In this document: positions 1-9,874 of the stretch, piece by piece
How the letters are laid out: each line of letters begins with the position of its first letter
Position numbering within the stretch: position 1 is the stretch's first letter
Source of the DNA: an uncultured Bacteroidales bacterium
GTDB taxonomy: Bacteria; Bacteroidota; Bacteroidia; Bacteroidales; Porphyromonadaceae
Direction of reading: 5' to 3'
Assembly (NCBI GenBank): GCA_947290775.1
Contig: CAMYPM010000020.1
Location: 1-27,801 of the forward strand
DNA length: 27,801 nucleotides
Position numbers and translations under genes: made by a program
The notes under the pieces: generated by a model
Seen by the model: the letters and a program-made list of their open reading frames with translations, nothing else
Databases searched by the model: none
Told to the model about the DNA's origin: nothing

Positions 1-145
1 GGTTCGTTGGCAACTACGCCCCGGGTGGACTTTCACCACAGATGTATGACATGCCCGTCATACCCAAAAAAAGGACTGAGGAGCATAAAAACTCCACAGC
101 CCTTGTTCATGGTTACAATATCACTCGGACCCTTTTCTGGGCTGA
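1..145 (-). other. Possible 5' end of a group II intron, cut by window edge
   Basis: Read on the minus strand, the stretch after the sufD stop is dense in short hairpins. One is GTATGAC/GTCATAC around a six-base loop at about 43-62. Another is a GTGG/CCAC stem around TGAAAGT at about 25-40. A third, imperfect, GGAG/CTCC stem lies at about 73-103. The string GGTGAAAGTCCACC, followed by GTAGTTGCCAACGAACC, resembles domain I of bacterial group II introns, which often carry GUGAAAGUCC-like and ACGAACC-like motifs. A plausible GTGAT 5' boundary lies near 121-125. No maturase is visible because the window ends. Other explanations are a different structured RNA or a decayed repeat. The family assignment is from memory and is weak. 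Confidence 0.35.
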
Positions 146-179
146 GGAACACAGTAAGTGCTAAATTACCCGAAGCCGG

Positions 180-1529
180 CTACATGTCCCTAAAGTAATA
201 GCTTGCAACTGCTTCAGAAAAAAGTCTTCTAAGCGGTTCATTAGGAATAGCAGCAATAATATCTTCCGTAAAGGCCATTGAGAGGATCTTCTCCGCTACT
301 TCAAGCGGAATACCCCGCTGCTGCATATAGAAAAGCACTTCCGCATCCAGCTGACCCGTAGTCATACCGTGTGAGCACTGTACATCATCGGCATATATTT
401 CAAGGTGCGGTTTGGCATAGATATAGGCGTCCGGTGAGAGCAAAAGATTACGATCCTGCTGATAGGCCTCTGTTTTTACAGCACCTTGTGCTACAAATAT
501 TCGGCCGGTGAAAGAGGCTGTGGAACGTCCCAAGGCAACATGCTTATAACGTTCATTGGTATAGCAATGTGGTTTGACGTGCTCTACACGGGTGAATGTA
601 TCAATTAGCCGCTCCTCATCTACAATAGCCATTCCGTTAAGTGTAAGAGACGCATGCTCACCTAAAAATCTACTCCACACGTTATTGCGCGTAACTCCAT
701 TGTGAAGTACCACGGTGTGCATAGCCGCCTTACTATAAGCCTGCTGGCGAATGAAATAAGAAGCTAATTTGTTGTGTTTCTTGGAGGTCTCCTCACTAAG
801 GTATATCGTGGCTAAGGCAGAGGGGCCTAAATCCACTTCCACGACCGAGAGATACAAGCTCTCATTGTCCCAACTTGAAGGGTTCGTGTCGCTCAAAAGA
901 ATCTCCAATTGAGCATTTTTTTCAACTACAATTACTACTCTATCCACAATCATTTGCAAGCTATTTGCTGCAATGATGTGCTCAAGATGAAGAATCTTAT
1001 CAATACAAGTTCCTTCAGGAACAAAGACAAGAAGTGCATCAATTGCAAACAGCGTATTTAATGCAACCATTGCATCATTATCTGGTGCTGCATGCTTAGC
1101 ATAAACATCCGCTACGCGTTTTTTCTGTTTCTCGGGAGCATCAGAAGAAAGGAAGCTATTTAACGAGCCTACGTAGCACCCGGAAGGAAGCGACTCACAT
1201 AAGCTTTCCAGTTGAGCGTCATCCGGACAATGTCCATTAATTCTCGCTATTTGATAGCCATCAAGGGTTGCAAAGCGATTCTTAGTCTCCGTTTTAAGCT
1301 CCCCTTCAGAAGATATATTCCACTGTTTTCCGAGCAGCGAAACCATATCAATGTGCCGATAATCCTCAGAATGAAGGGAGGGGAAGCCATAATCTTCCAA
1401 ATAATGTAAAGCTTCAGCCTTAGCCTCTGATGTCAATCGACAAGTGGCACAGTCTAAATCTTTCTGATGTGCCAAGTAAGTATCTATGAAATACTTTACT
1501 TCCGGCTTCAATGTTCGTATCCCTTCCAT
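180..1529 (-). CDS. sufD: Fe-S cluster assembly protein SufD
   Basis: SufD is a scaffold subunit of the cytosolic SufBCD complex, which builds Fe-S clusters and passes them to apoproteins. The 449-residue product has the usual SufD/SufB beta-helix C-terminal half. Its signature runs from about residue 365 (SPDAYIYAKPHLEIYADD) through QCSHGMTTGQLDAE. His387 lies in the CSHG motif, the counterpart of the SufD histidine at the SufB-SufD interface. The start ATG lies three bases after the sufC stop, so translation is probably coupled. The N-terminal 150 residues are divergent, as is normal for SufD. It is the last gene of the suf group in this window. SufS, often next in line, is not seen before the window edge. 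Confidence 0.95.
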   Translation of the reverse strand: MEGIRTLKPEVKYFIDTYLAHQKDLDCATCRLTSEAKAEALHYLEDYGFPSLHSEDYRHIDMVSLLGKQWNISSEGELKTETKNRFATLDGYQIARINGHCPDDAQLESLCESLPSGCYVGSLNSFLSSDAPEKQKKRVADVYAKHAAPDNDAMVALNTLFAIDALLVFVPEGTCIDKILHLEHIIAANSLQMIVDRVVIVVEKNAQLEILLSDTNPSSWDNESLYLSVVEVDLGPSALATIYLSEETSKKHNKLASYFIRQQAYSKAAMHTVVLHNGVTRNNVWSRFLGEHASLTLNGMAIVDEERLIDTFTRVEHVKPHCYTNERYKHVALGRSTASFTGRIFVAQGAVKTEAYQQDRNLLLSPDAYIYAKPHLEIYADDVQCSHGMTTGQLDAEVLFYMQQRGIPLEVAEKILSMAFTEDIIAAIPNEPLRRLFSEAVASYYFRDM

Positions 1530-1532
1530 GGA

Positions 1533-2291
1533 TTAGATCTCCTCTCTTAGCCATTCGTAGCCCTCTTCCTCCAACTTGAGGGCAAGAGAGGCGTCTCCAC
1601 TTTTTACGATTGAACCATTGATTAAGATGTGCACAAACTGAGGCTTGATATAGTTTAGCAGTCTCTGATAGTGTGTGATCACCACGGTGCTTTTCTCAGG
1701 GGTATGAAGCCGATTGACTCCTTCAGCAACTATACGAAGCGCATCTATATCCAACCCACTATCCGTTTCATCCAGAATAGAGAGTGTGGGATCCAACATA
1801 GCCATTTGAAAGATTTCATTTCGCTTTTTCTCCCCACCGGAGAACCCTTCGTTAACAGCTCGCTTAGAAAGCTGTGCACTCAGCTGTACAAGCTCCTGCT
1901 TCTGCTTCATCAACTTTAGGAAGTCGGCAGCCGGCATTGGCTCTTGTCCCTGAGCTTTGCGACGCTCATTTATAGCTGTACGCATAAAGTTTGTCATACT
2001 CACTCCCGGGATCTCTACCGGATACTGGAAGCTTAAAAATATACCTCGATGCGCTCTTTCTTCAGGGGCCATCCCTATCAAGCTCTCGCCTTTAAATAGT
2101 ATATCCCCTTTCGTGACCTCAAATGCAGGGTCACCTGCTATCACACTCGAGAGTGTACTCTTACCACTTCCATTTGGGCCCATGATAGCATGCACCTCTC
2201 CGCAACCGATGCTAAGGTTTACTCCCTTTAATATTTCTTTTCCCTGCACCGAGGCGTGCAGATCTATTATTTCTAATAGTTTATGATTCAT
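1533..2291 (-). CDS. sufC: Fe-S cluster assembly ATPase SufC
   Basis: SufC is the soluble ABC-type ATPase of the SufBCD scaffold; ATP hydrolysis reshapes SufB-SufD during cluster assembly. The 252-residue protein has a Walker A motif GPNGSGKS (residues 38-45) and a Q-loop in [10 protein letters not shown] (about 87-96). The ABC signature is FSGGEKKR (150-157), Walker B is [11 protein letters not shown] (171-181), and the H-loop His207 is in [14 protein letters not shown] is typical of SufC. The gene lies 36 bases after sufB and 3 bases before sufD. Length and motifs are complete. Confidence 0.98.
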   Translation of the reverse strand: MNHKLLEIIDLHASVQGKEILKGVNLSIGCGEVHAIMGPNGSGKSTLSSVIAGDPAFEVTKGDILFKGESLIGMAPEERAHRGIFLSFQYPVEIPGVSMTNFMRTAINERRKAQGQEPMPAADFLKLMKQKQELVQLSAQLSKRAVNEGFSGGEKKRNEIFQMAMLDPTLSILDETDSGLDIDALRIVAEGVNRLHTPEKSTVVITHYQRLLNYIKPQFVHILINGSIVKSGDASLALKLEEEGYEWLREEI

Positions 2292-2327
2292 TTATTAAGT
2301 ATCGTTTGTTAGGTTGTTTATATATTT

Positions 2328-3803
2328 TCATCCTACAGACCCCTCTAGTGTAACGCTCAGTAGCTTTTGAGCTTCCACAGCGAACTCCATAGGTAGCTTA
2401 TTCATTACTTCTCGTGCATAGCCGTTTACAATCAAGGCAACCGCATTCTCCGTAGGGATTCCTCTTTGGTTACAATAGAAGAGCAAATCGTCACTAATCT
2501 TAGAGGTAGTTGCCTCGTGCTCAATGACAGCACTCTGATTCATCACTTCTGCATAAGGATAAGTATGCGCTCCACAATGATCAGTCAGAAGCAGACTATC
2601 GCACTGGGAGTGATTTCTGCTATCCTCAGCTCCCTTTGCAATTTTTACCAAACCTCTAAAGCTATTCTGACTGCTACCTGCCGAAATGCCTTTTGATACA
2701 ATAGTACTACGAGTACGCTTTCCCAAGTGGATCATTTTGGTTCCTGTATCGGCTTGTTGGTAATTATTGGTCACAGCCACAGAATAAAACTCGCCAATGG
2801 AATCATTACCCACAAGCATACAACTGGGATACTTCCAAGTGATCGAAGAGCCCGTTTCTACTTGTGTCCAGCTGATCTTACTCCTATCACCTCGACAAAG
2901 TCCTCTCTTCGTCACAAAGTTGTAGATACCTCCTTTGCCATCAGCATCTCCTGGGTACCAATTTTGAACAGTGGAATACTTTACTTCAGCATCCGTTTCA
3001 GCAATAATCTCTACAATAGCCGCGTGGAGCTGATTTTCATCGCGCATAGGAGCTGTACAACCCTCCAAATAGCTCACATAAGCCCCCTCATCGGCAACAA
3101 TCAAAGTACGCTCAAATTGCCCTGTGTTGCGCGCATTTATTCTAAAATAAGTCGACAACTCCATAGGGCAACGTACTCCTTTAGGGATATATACAAAAGA
3201 ACCATCGCTAAAGACAGCCGAGTTCAGAGCAGCAAAGTAGTTATCTGAAGCAGGTACGACCTTACCCAAGTATTTTTTTACCAAATCGGGGTGATTTTTT
3301 ACTGCTTCACTGAAAGAGCAAAAAATTATCCCTAACTCAGATAGTTGTTTTTTAAATGTCGTTGTAACAGACACACTATCCATAACAGCATCCACAGCAG
3401 TGTTTCCGGCAAGTATCTCTCTTTCATGAAGAGGAATACCCAACTTATCAAAGGTTTTCACCAACTCAGGATCCAAATCCTTTTTCTCGTTGACATGCTT
3501 GCGAGGAGCTGCATAATAAACAATGTCCTGATAGTCGATAGGCGGTATATATAGATGCGCCCAATTAGGTTGCTTCATGTTGAGCCACCTCTGATAAGCT
3601 TTTAGTCTAAAATCCAACAACCACTCAGGTTCACCTTTCTTAGCACTAATTAGTCGGATAGTATTCTCCGAAAGTCCTTTGGCAATAGTATCCGTCTCAA
3701 TATCAGTTGTGAACCCATACTTGTATTCATTCTCAGTGACCTCAAAGAGAATATCATCAGGATGTGGTTCTTCGGGTATATGGTTATTTATATCTTGATT
3801 CAT
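2328..3803 (-). CDS. sufB: Fe-S cluster assembly scaffold SufB
   Basis: SufB is the main scaffold on which the Fe-S cluster is formed in the SufBCD complex. The 491-residue product is full length. It contains the conserved blocks [16 protein letters not shown] (about 198-213) and [17 protein letters not shown] (about 246-262). Cys401 in NHSQCDSLL corresponds to the catalytic Cys405 of E. coli SufB, and His429/Glu430 in IEHEATTS to its nearby ligands. The ATG begins two bases after the cvpA stop, so sufB is probably translated from the same message as cvpA. I see no IscR-like repressor gene beside it. Confidence 0.98.
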   Translation of the reverse strand: MNQDINNHIPEEPHPDDILFEVTENEYKYGFTTDIETDTIAKGLSENTIRLISAKKGEPEWLLDFRLKAYQRWLNMKQPNWAHLYIPPIDYQDIVYYAAPRKHVNEKKDLDPELVKTFDKLGIPLHEREILAGNTAVDAVMDSVSVTTTFKKQLSELGIIFCSFSEAVKNHPDLVKKYLGKVVPASDNYFAALNSAVFSDGSFVYIPKGVRCPMELSTYFRINARNTGQFERTLIVADEGAYVSYLEGCTAPMRDENQLHAAIVEIIAETDAEVKYSTVQNWYPGDADGKGGIYNFVTKRGLCRGDRSKISWTQVETGSSITWKYPSCMLVGNDSIGEFYSVAVTNNYQQADTGTKMIHLGKRTRSTIVSKGISAGSSQNSFRGLVKIAKGAEDSRNHSQCDSLLLTDHCGAHTYPYAEVMNQSAVIEHEATTSKISDDLLFYCNQRGIPTENAVALIVNGYAREVMNKLPMEFAVEAQKLLSVTLEGSVG

Positions 3804-3805
3804 CT

Positions 3806-4342
3806 TTATACTGAAATTTGTCTCTCAGGAGCCTGTTCTTTTTTCTCTACCATTTTGTTAGGCAACAGCCGGGAGGGCAAAAAAGTTGTAGCAAAAGGCT
3901 TTATTTGGTCATAATAGTGCGATATATTACGAATATCGACCTTTTCAATCCCATTTTTTCTCGGAATGAAGCGATCTAGTACTACGAAAGAGTAGCTCAT
4001 GACAAGAAGAGCTATAAGTAGTGAGAAAACCATCCCTATCAAACGATTGACAAGCGAGAGATGCAAGATACGCACCCCTCGATCTATCCTTTTCCCAATG
4101 AAAATGATTACTCTGTATACCAGCACATAGCCAAGAGCTAACGTAGCAAAACGAACGGCAACCGGAGGGAAGCCGGATATCTGCGTGAAAATATTTTCAA
4201 GGAGCTTAGAGACACTTCCGGAAAGCATGGCAGCGACTACCACTGCAACCAATGCCATAGCCCTATTGACAAAGCCTTTCTTATAGCCTATCCACAAAGA
4301 ATAAATCAATGCAATGCCAATCGCAATGTCTAGCCAGCACAT
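3806..4342 (-). CDS. CvpA family inner-membrane protein
   Basis: The 178-residue protein has four predicted membrane segments at about residues 4-20, 28-46, 66-84 and 101-122. They are followed by a hydrophilic tail. The opening ([22 protein letters not shown]) is the characteristic start of CvpA proteins, which were first linked to colicin V production. Their general function is poorly defined, with suggested roles in envelope homeostasis and biofilm formation. It sits 30 bases after infB and 2 bases before sufB, apparently as a passenger in the operon. The link to Fe-S assembly is positional only. The family call is fairly secure; the function is not. Confidence 0.85.
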   Translation of the reverse strand: MCWLDIAIGIALIYSLWIGYKKGFVNRAMALVAVVVAAMLSGSVSKLLENIFTQISGFPPVAVRFATLALGYVLVYRVIIFIGKRIDRGVRILHLSLVNRLIGMVFSLLIALLVMSYSFVVLDRFIPRKNGIEKVDIRNISHYYDQIKPFATTFLPSRLLPNKMVEKKEQAPERQISV

Positions 4343-4372
4343 GGCTCCTCTACATCAAGCGATACTTTTCCG

Positions 4373-7300
4373 TTATAGTTTCTTCTTTACTTCCGTCTCC
4401 ATGAAGGACTCTATGCTATCGCCCTGCTTAAGATCATTATAATTAACAACCTGAAGCCCGCACTCTAAGCCTGTGGGCACCTCCTTAGCATCATCCTTAA
4501 ATCGCTTAAGGGAAGCTATCTCTCCGGTATAAATCACAATACCATCCCTTATGATGCGCACCTTATCGGAGCGTTTGATCTTCCCTTCTTTAACCATACA
4601 ACCTGCAACAGTACCCACTTTGGTAATATCAAAGGTTTGAAGAACTTCAAGCTGTGCCGTAACAGTTTCACGAATCTCAGGTGACAGCATACCTTCCATG
4701 GCGCTCTTTACGTCATCAATAGCATCATAGATCACCGAATAGGTACGTATCTCTACCCCATCCTGCTCTGCCAGCCTTCTGGCTTGAACCCCCGGACGTA
4801 CTTGGAAGCCAATGATAATTGCTTCTGAAGCCTCAGCCAGTACGACATCTGATTCGGAGATTTGCCCTACGGCCTTGTGAATAACCTTCACTACGATCTC
4901 TTCTGTCGACAATCTAATCAAAGAGTCTGATAAGGCCTCTATAGAACCATCCACGTCTCCCTTTATTATCAAATTGAGCTCCTTGAAGTTTCCGACTGCT
5001 ATACGATGGCCTATATCATCCAAGGTAAGCATCTTCTGTGTTCGGATTCCTTGTTCACGCTCAAGCTGTTGACGTCTTCGAGCTATATCTTTTGCTTCTT
5101 GTTCACTGTTAAGTACATTAAAGGCATCTCCGGCAGAAGGTGCTCCATCTAAACCTAACATAGTGGCAGGAATGGAAGGACCGGCCTCTTCAAGTCTATT
5201 CCCGGCTTCATCGGTTAAGGCCTTAACACGACCGAAATATTTACCTGCTAATACGATATCACCGGTTCGAAGTGTACCATTCTGCACCAAAATGCGAGAC
5301 ACATAACCACGGCCTCTATCCAAAGCAGATTCGATAATCATACCATTGGCATTACGATCCGGATTCGCTTTTAGGTCTAATACATCTGCTTCCAATAGTA
5401 CCTTTTCCAAAAGTTCAGGTACACCTTGTCCAAACTTAGCGGAGATTTCCTGACATTGGTACTTTCCACCCCACTCTTCCACGAGGTAATTCAATCCAGC
5501 CAACTCCTCTTTGATACGGTTTGGATTAGACGTGGGTTGATCTATCTTATTAATAGCGAAAACGATGGGTACTCCTGCTGCGGCTGCATGATTCAAAGCT
5601 TCAATTGTCTGAGGCATTACCTTCTGCGTAGCATCCACAATAATGATAACAATATCCGTTACCTTGGCACCACGCGAACGCATAGCGGTAAATGCTTCGT
5701 GACCCGGAGTATCTAAAAAGGTGATCTTACGACCCGATGGAAGCGTTACGTTATAGGTACCGATATGCTGAGTTATACCTCCGGCTTCACCAGTAATAAC
5801 ATTCGTCTTACGTATATAGTCCAAAAGGGAGGTTTTACCATGGTCAACGTGTCCCATGATCGTAACTACCGGAGGTCTGGGAACTAAATCTTCCTCGCTA
5901 TCTTCATACTCTTCTGCCTTAATAGCTTCTACTACATCGGCACTGACAAATTCTGTCTTAAAGCCGAATTCCTCAGCCAACATTTCTATGGACTCCGTTT
6001 CCAATCGCGTGTTGATATTGACCATTAAGCCGATATTCCAGCAAATAGTAATCAATTCATTCACCGGCTTATCCATCATGTTGGCAAGATCATTAACCGT
6101 TACGAATTCGGTTATCTTGATCGTTTTCTGCTCGCCTTCAGCAGGTCTCTCACTTTGAGTTCTAACATGCTCCTTCCTTCCTCTACGTCCATCGGAGGGC
6201 TTTCGGGTCAAACGAGCTAATGTCTCCTTTACCTGACGCTGAACTTCCTCTTCGCTGATTTCAGCCTTTGGCTGTTCTTTACGTCCTTTTTTATTGCGTT
6301 TAGATTGATTCTTCCCCGTTTGAGCCTGTGTGGCAGAAGCTGAACGAGCACGTTTGCGTGCCTCAGCGGAAGTAGAAGGATCAACCCCTCGAGCTGCCTC
6401 CTTCTTTATATCTACTGCCCTGCTATTAATACGCTTGCGCTTACCTCCACGCTCGCCTTTCTTTCGAGAGGGAGCAACCTCTTCAAGGTCTATCTTACCT
6501 ACTACGGTAAACTTAGGCGCATCTGATGCCGAATTGAACCTAAATATCTCAGGCTCTTGATTATCTCCCGACTGGGCAGCGGCAGGCGCGTCCTCTTTCT
6601 TCTCCTCCGTTAATGCTTCCTTCTTTTCCGGTTCTGCGACTGTTTTCTTAGCAGGCTTAGCCTCTTTTTCTTCATTACTAACAGGCTTTGCAACCTCTTC
6701 TTCCTTATGAGGTGTTGCCGTAACCGGCTTAGCAGAAGGCTTTTCGCTCACTTCCTTACTCTTTTCCTTTGTTGCTTTCTTCGGTTCCTCTTTAGGTTTA
6801 TCTGCTTTTGCAGACTTTTTCTTAGGAGTAGGTTCAAGTGAAATACTGCCCAACTTTTCAATTACGGGGGCAGGATGCTCTTTCTCAGGTTGTGTCTTTT
6901 CAGCCTGAGTCACAGGATCTTTCTCACTTTTCTTTTCCTCAGCATCCGGAAGCATATTGGGTTGCTCTTTAGGCTCCACTTTCTTCTCCGGAGTTTTTAC
7001 TTCAGACTTTTCAGTTATAGTAGAAGTAGTAGCAGTATTTTTTTCACTCTCCACCTCCTTGGTAGGCATTGCATTTGGCTTCGCTTTCTTTTTATCAGGG
7101 AGAGATATATGCCCCTTTACAATCACTTCGGGCTTAGAAGGCGTAGATGCGTCATCTTTCTCTGCAGACGTCTTTTTTTCGGAAGCAGTTCCCTTTGTAG
7201 CAGTGCGATGAGTCGTAGTGCTCCGTGATGAAGGCTTGGTTTTAGGAGCCACATACTTGAGCATCATAGCATCGATCTTTTCTTTCGGCAAACTATCATG

Positions 7301-7450
7301 GAACACCTTCATTATGAGAAGAAAAGTAGCTTCATCAATACGCGTATTGGGGTTATTAGGCACCTCTATTCCATTTTTAGTCAACTCTGAGGTCAACGAC
7401 TCTACCCCAAAGTTGAGATCATTTGCCAATTCAATCAGTTTTATCGCCAT
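4373..7450 (-). CDS. infB: Translation initiation factor IF-2
   Basis: IF-2 is the GTPase that brings initiator fMet-tRNA to the 30S subunit and promotes 50S joining. The product is 1025 residues. An N-terminal IF2N helix bundle (1-60) is followed by a long Lys/Glu/Pro/Ala-rich linker (about 70-400) and a second IF2N domain (about 445-495). The G domain has G1 GHVDHGKT (533-540), G3 DTPGHE (580-585) and G4 NKID (634-637). The C-terminal beta-barrel and tRNA-binding domains end the protein. The charged linker explains several spurious antisense reading frames at 6875-7228. The gene lies 82 bases after nusA, and a -7-like box in that gap could give it extra transcription. Confidence 0.99.
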   Translation of the reverse strand: MAIKLIELANDLNFGVESLTSELTKNGIEVPNNPNTRIDEATFLLIMKVFHDSLPKEKIDAMMLKYVAPKTKPSSRSTTTHRTATKGTASEKKTSAEKDDASTPSKPEVIVKGHISLPDKKKAKPNAMPTKEVESEKNTATTSTITEKSEVKTPEKKVEPKEQPNMLPDAEEKKSEKDPVTQAEKTQPEKEHPAPVIEKLGSISLEPTPKKKSAKADKPKEEPKKATKEKSKEVSEKPSAKPVTATPHKEEEVAKPVSNEEKEAKPAKKTVAEPEKKEALTEEKKEDAPAAAQSGDNQEPEIFRFNSASDAPKFTVVGKIDLEEVAPSRKKGERGGKRKRINSRAVDIKKEAARGVDPSTSAEARKRARSASATQAQTGKNQSKRNKKGRKEQPKAEISEEEVQRQVKETLARLTRKPSDGRRGRKEHVRTQSERPAEGEQKTIKITEFVTVNDLANMMDKPVNELITICWNIGLMVNINTRLETESIEMLAEEFGFKTEFVSADVVEAIKAEEYEDSEEDLVPRPPVVTIMGHVDHGKTSLLDYIRKTNVITGEAGGITQHIGTYNVTLPSGRKITFLDTPGHEAFTAMRSRGAKVTDIVIIIVDATQKVMPQTIEALNHAAAAGVPIVFAINKIDQPTSNPNRIKEELAGLNYLVEEWGGKYQCQEISAKFGQGVPELLEKVLLEADVLDLKANPDRNANGMIIESALDRGRGYVSRILVQNGTLRTGDIVLAGKYFGRVKALTDEAGNRLEEAGPSIPATMLGLDGAPSAGDAFNVLNSEQEAKDIARRRQQLEREQGIRTQKMLTLDDIGHRIAVGNFKELNLIIKGDVDGSIEALSDSLIRLSTEEIVVKVIHKAVGQISESDVVLAEASEAIIIGFQVRPGVQARRLAEQDGVEIRTYSVIYDAIDDVKSAMEGMLSPEIRETVTAQLEVLQTFDITKVGTVAGCMVKEGKIKRSDKVRIIRDGIVIYTGEIASLKRFKDDAKEVPTGLECGLQVVNYNDLKQGDSIESFMETEVKKKL

Positions 7451-7499
7451 ATATATTTGCTTTTCTTCCTTTTTCTGTCTGCTCTTGCTTTCTTCTTAA

Positions 7500-7507
7500 C
7501 AAAGATA
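7500..7507 (-). promoter_or_regulatory. Candidate internal promoter for infB (-7 box)
   Basis: On the minus strand the box reads TATCTTTG, an exact match to the Bacteroidetes -7 consensus TAnnTTTG, about 50 bases before the infB start. No TTTG -33 element lies at the normal 19-21 base spacing, so the call rests on the -7 box and its position in the nusA-infB gap. Confidence 0.4.
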
Positions 7508-7532
7508 TAGATACACAATTAATCTATTCTAT

Positions 7533-8924
7533 TTATTCCTCCTCTTCTTCACCCGGCAATGGCTTTTGTTCTTCCTCTTGTGGGGCCTGAGATTCATAAT
7601 CTGAATGAGACGGCATACTCTGCGTACGAGGATTATGAGATATATAACCCAGTTCACTCAATTCATCCTCATCAAACTCGGTAGCCAGTACCTCCAATAC
7701 ATTGTCAATGGTAGACAACTCGAGATCAGTACGTTTTTCCAAGTCTTCACGAGGTATACGGAGCACACTCTTTGCTGTATTACATCCTATTTTACGAAGC
7801 TCTTCAAGCACCCAGTCCTCTATTTCATCAGCATATTCCTCCAAGAGAATATCCTCTTCTTCTACATTAGGAACATCCCTAAATACTTCTATTTCAAAAC
7901 CCGTCAAGGCCTTTGCCAACTTAATATTGGCTGCATTACGCCCTATAGCCATGGGGACCTCTTCAGGCGGTACACTTACCTCTGCCCTCATCTCCTCGGG
8001 AACAATCGTTATAGAGGTGATTTTTGCCGGATTCAACGCGCGTTGAACCAATAACGAGGGATTCTTTGTAAAGGGAATAACGTCAATATTCTCACCCCTT
8101 AGCTCACGCACAATACCACGGATACGGCTTCCATTCATACCCACACAAGCTCCTACCGGATCGATACGGTCATCATAGCTCTCAACTGCCATTTTAGCTC
8201 GCTCACCCGGGATACGTGCAACCCGCTTGATGGTAATCAAACCATCGCCAATCTCCGGTACATTAAGTTCAAAGAGACGCTTGAGAAACTCAGGGTTGGT
8301 GCGAGATACATATATCTTCACCACATTATTCTCATTATCCACGTGATCAACTACGGCATGTACAGTGTCGCCCTTACGGAAGAAATCTCCGGGTATCTGC
8401 TCACTGCGAGGCATGAGAAGCTCATTTCCTTCATCGTCTACCAGAAGCACTTCACGCTTCCACACCTGATATACTTCAGCAGATACAAGCTCTCCAATAC
8501 GCTCCTTGAACATATTGTACAGACTCTCTTTTTGGAGATCTAATATCTTGCCACTCAATGTCTGACGAAGGTTTAAAATAGCTCGGCGTCCGAAGGAAGA
8601 AAAGTCAATCGAATCGGTCACGTTCTCCTCTTCTTCTGCATAGGGATCTATTTTTTTTGCTTCACTAAGCCCTATCTCCAAGAGGGGGTCATTTACAGCA
8701 TCATCTGCTACCACATGACGCGTGCGCCATATCTCCAAGTCGCCTGTTTCCGGATTCACGATCACACTCAAATTCTCATCCGTACCCAGCATCTTGCCCA
8801 ATACACTTTTAAATGCATCTTGCAAGACTGTGATCAACGTCTCCTTATCTATACTCTTCAGCTCCTTAAACTCGGTAAGCGTATCAGCCATGCTTACCTT
8901 ATGCGTCTTTTTACTCTGCGCCAT
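7533..8924 (-). CDS. nusA: Transcription termination/antitermination factor NusA
   Basis: NusA binds RNA polymerase and RNA to control pausing, termination and antitermination. The 463-residue product has the N-terminal polymerase-binding domain (about 1-135) and an S1 domain (about 142-210). KH1 has the loop GMNGSRIRG (262-270) and KH2 the loop IGRNAANIK (327-335). Helix-hairpin-like segments follow at about 355-420. The tail is strongly acidic and ends in a run of Glu, and there is no clear pair of E. coli-type AR repeats. Two starts are possible: Met1, used here, and Met12 (MADTLTEF), where similarity to the family begins. It sits 51 bases after rimP and before infB, the conserved bacterial order. 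Confidence 0.98.
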   Translation of the reverse strand: MAQSKKTHKVSMADTLTEFKELKSIDKETLITVLQDAFKSVLGKMLGTDENLSVIVNPETGDLEIWRTRHVVADDAVNDPLLEIGLSEAKKIDPYAEEEENVTDSIDFSSFGRRAILNLRQTLSGKILDLQKESLYNMFKERIGELVSAEVYQVWKREVLLVDDEGNELLMPRSEQIPGDFFRKGDTVHAVVDHVDNENNVVKIYVSRTNPEFLKRLFELNVPEIGDGLITIKRVARIPGERAKMAVESYDDRIDPVGACVGMNGSRIRGIVRELRGENIDVIPFTKNPSLLVQRALNPAKITSITIVPEEMRAEVSVPPEEVPMAIGRNAANIKLAKALTGFEIEVFRDVPNVEEEDILLEEYADEIEDWVLEELRKIGCNTAKSVLRIPREDLEKRTDLELSTIDNVLEVLATEFDEDELSELGYISHNPRTQSMPSHSDYESQAPQEEEQKPLPGEEEEE

Positions 8925-8975
8925 ATACTCTGTTTTTATCTGTAGGGCTTTATAGTTCTTTTTCTTAATATTCTT

Positions 8976-9452
8976 TCAGAAGCGATAACACGCCTCTTTC
9001 ACCTCTTCGTTGCTTATCATACGCTCGGCAGATGGCTCGGCAGTAGCTTCTGTGCATTTCTTAGACGTACCCTTCTTTCCTTTTGTTGGGAGGCCTACCA
9101 CAAACTTACCTTCATCCTCTACACGAACCAACACGCCATCCAGTCGCTCGCCTGTTTTTAGCAATACCGTAATGGGATCACCCACATGCTTACGATACTG
9201 CTCCGGTACGACATAAGGCATATCCAAACCGGCACTTGACACCTCAAGAGAAAAGTCCTCCTCGTCTCTATTTAACGAAGCTTCTATCGCACGAGAGAGC
9301 GCAACACAGCGATCTATAGATAGACCATGATAAGCATCTACACGTACCTTAATCTCATTACGCAGACTCACCTTGACGGAGACTAAGAACTCCTCTCCCT
9401 CCGTCAATAGAGACGCTACAATGGACTTAATCTGTTCCTCTGTAGGTTTCAT
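8976..9452 (-). CDS. rimP: Ribosome maturation factor RimP
   Basis: RimP binds the 30S subunit and assists late small-subunit assembly around the S12/S5 region. The 158-residue protein matches the family length. It contains the signature LEVSSAGLDMP (about 69-79), the local variant of EVSSPGLDRP. The C-terminal SH3-like domain (about 85-125) carries KHVGDPITVLLKTGERLDGVL. It is the first gene of the operon; its ATG follows a 14-base perfect palindrome and an intrinsic-terminator-like hairpin. The family name was given from the signature, the length and the rimP-nusA-infB order. Confidence 0.95.
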   Translation of the reverse strand: MKPTEEQIKSIVASLLTEGEEFLVSVKVSLRNEIKVRVDAYHGLSIDRCVALSRAIEASLNRDEEDFSLEVSSAGLDMPYVVPEQYRKHVGDPITVLLKTGERLDGVLVRVEDEGKFVVGLPTKGKKGTSKKCTEATAEPSAERMISNEEVKEACYRF

Positions 9453-9463
9453 AATAATACCCC

Positions 9464-9477
9464 GTTGCTATAGCAAC
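9464..9477. repeat. Perfect 14-bp palindrome before rimP
   Basis: GTTGCTATAGCAAC is a perfect inverted repeat 12 bases before the rimP start codon, between that start and the upstream terminator hairpin. It could be an operator half-site pair or a small hairpin that affects rimP translation. No regulator is identifiable. Confidence 0.4.
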
Positions 9478-9491
9478 CTATCTTTTTCTAC

Positions 9492-9525
9492 AAAAAAGAG
9501 GAAACCGCTTGCGCATGGTCACCTC
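9492..9525 (-). terminator. Intrinsic terminator in the rimP operon leader
   Basis: On the minus strand GAGGTGACC (9517-9525) pairs with GGTTTCCTC (9498-9506) with a small internal mismatch. A short GC step closes a GCAA loop between them, and TTTTTT (9492-9497) follows directly. The hairpin plus U-run is typical of rho-independent termination. It lies about 40 bases before rimP and downstream of two promoter-like boxes, so it would stop a leader transcript of about 135-200 nt unless read through. A 12-codon frame (MRKRFPLFCRKR) with GGAGG before its ATG overlaps the hairpin, which may be coincidence. Confidence 0.6.
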
Positions 9526-9627
9526 CACCGTCCGTTCAGCCTGCTACCTCCTTCCGTGGCAATGCTCCCAAGGATTCCCTTGTGTTGTGTCTGCAACTCA
9601 CCATGAAGGATATAGAAAAACCTTACG
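9492..9627 (-). ncRNA. Candidate leader RNA or small RNA upstream of rimP
   Basis: A transcript starting just after the -7 box at 9632-9639 and ending at the terminator at 9492 would be about 135 nt. Within it CAAGG-GAAT-CCTTG (about 9563-9576 on this strand) forms a perfect hairpin. CATGGT near the 5' end is complementary to ACCATG near the 3' end, which suggests a closed fold. A GGAA...AGCAG combination recalls SRP RNA, but the stem expected between those motifs does not pair. I therefore do not name a family. It may be the regulatory leader of the nusA operon rather than an independent RNA. Confidence 0.4.
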
Positions 9628-9631
9628 TCTG

Positions 9632-9639
9632 CAAAGATA
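9632..9639 (-). promoter_or_regulatory. Promoter -7 box, proximal, for the rimP operon or leader RNA
   Basis: TATCTTTG on the minus strand matches the Bacteroidetes -7 consensus TAnnTTTG exactly. It lies about 180 bases before rimP and about 110 bases before the leader terminator. A TTTG occurs upstream, but only 12 bases away instead of the usual 19-21, so the -33 element is weak or absent. Confidence 0.5.
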
Positions 9640-9699
9640 CGCTTATTTATTCAAATATTCATCATTCTAATACCCTCTCTTGCTTTATATTCTACCAAG

Positions 9700-9707
9700 C
9701 AAAGATA
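9700..9707 (-). promoter_or_regulatory. Promoter -7 box, distal, for the rimP operon
   Basis: A second TATCTTTG on the minus strand lies 68 bases upstream of the proximal box and within AT-rich sequence. The two identical boxes suggest tandem promoters for the rimP-nusA-infB-cvpA-suf block. No clear -33 TTTG is seen at normal spacing. Confidence 0.45.
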
Positions 9708-9796
9708 TTTACTCTTTATTAGAAGAGATGCCCCCTTTTCATGCTGCGATACTTTTGTTGAACCACTGAGCGTATAAGCTATCCGATAGAGAAGAC

Positions 9797-9870
9797 GGCA
9801 TTACCTTTTTGGATGGAGGGCTAATAGCTCCATTCCCTCTAAAGACAAAAAAGGTAGAGAGGGAGGAGCA
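9797..9870 (-). terminator. Weak hairpin region after recO
   Basis: Just past the recO stop, minus-strand CTCCCTCTCTA can pair imperfectly with TAGAGGGAATGGAG across a T-rich loop. A second imperfect hairpin, GGAATGGAG with CTCCATCC, overlaps its distal arm. A run of only five A follows rather than U, so this is a possible terminator or spacer structure, not a firm one. The rest of 9453-9874 is covered by the leader features; the stretch 9740-9796 shows nothing. Confidence 0.25.
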
Positions 9871-9874
9871 TTAC

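Noticed and set aside
7..198. Plus-strand 63-codon frame at the left edge
   Set aside because: It overlaps the sufD stop and the structured RNA-like stretch and has no coding signature.
6875..7228. Overlapping plus-strand frames opposite infB
   Set aside because: They arise from the low-complexity Lys/Glu/Pro-rich linker of IF-2 read on the other strand.
9492..9627. Identification of the leader RNA as SRP (4.5S) RNA
   Set aside because: GGAA and AGCAG are present, but the short stem that must join them in SRP domain IV does not pair, so the family was not assigned.
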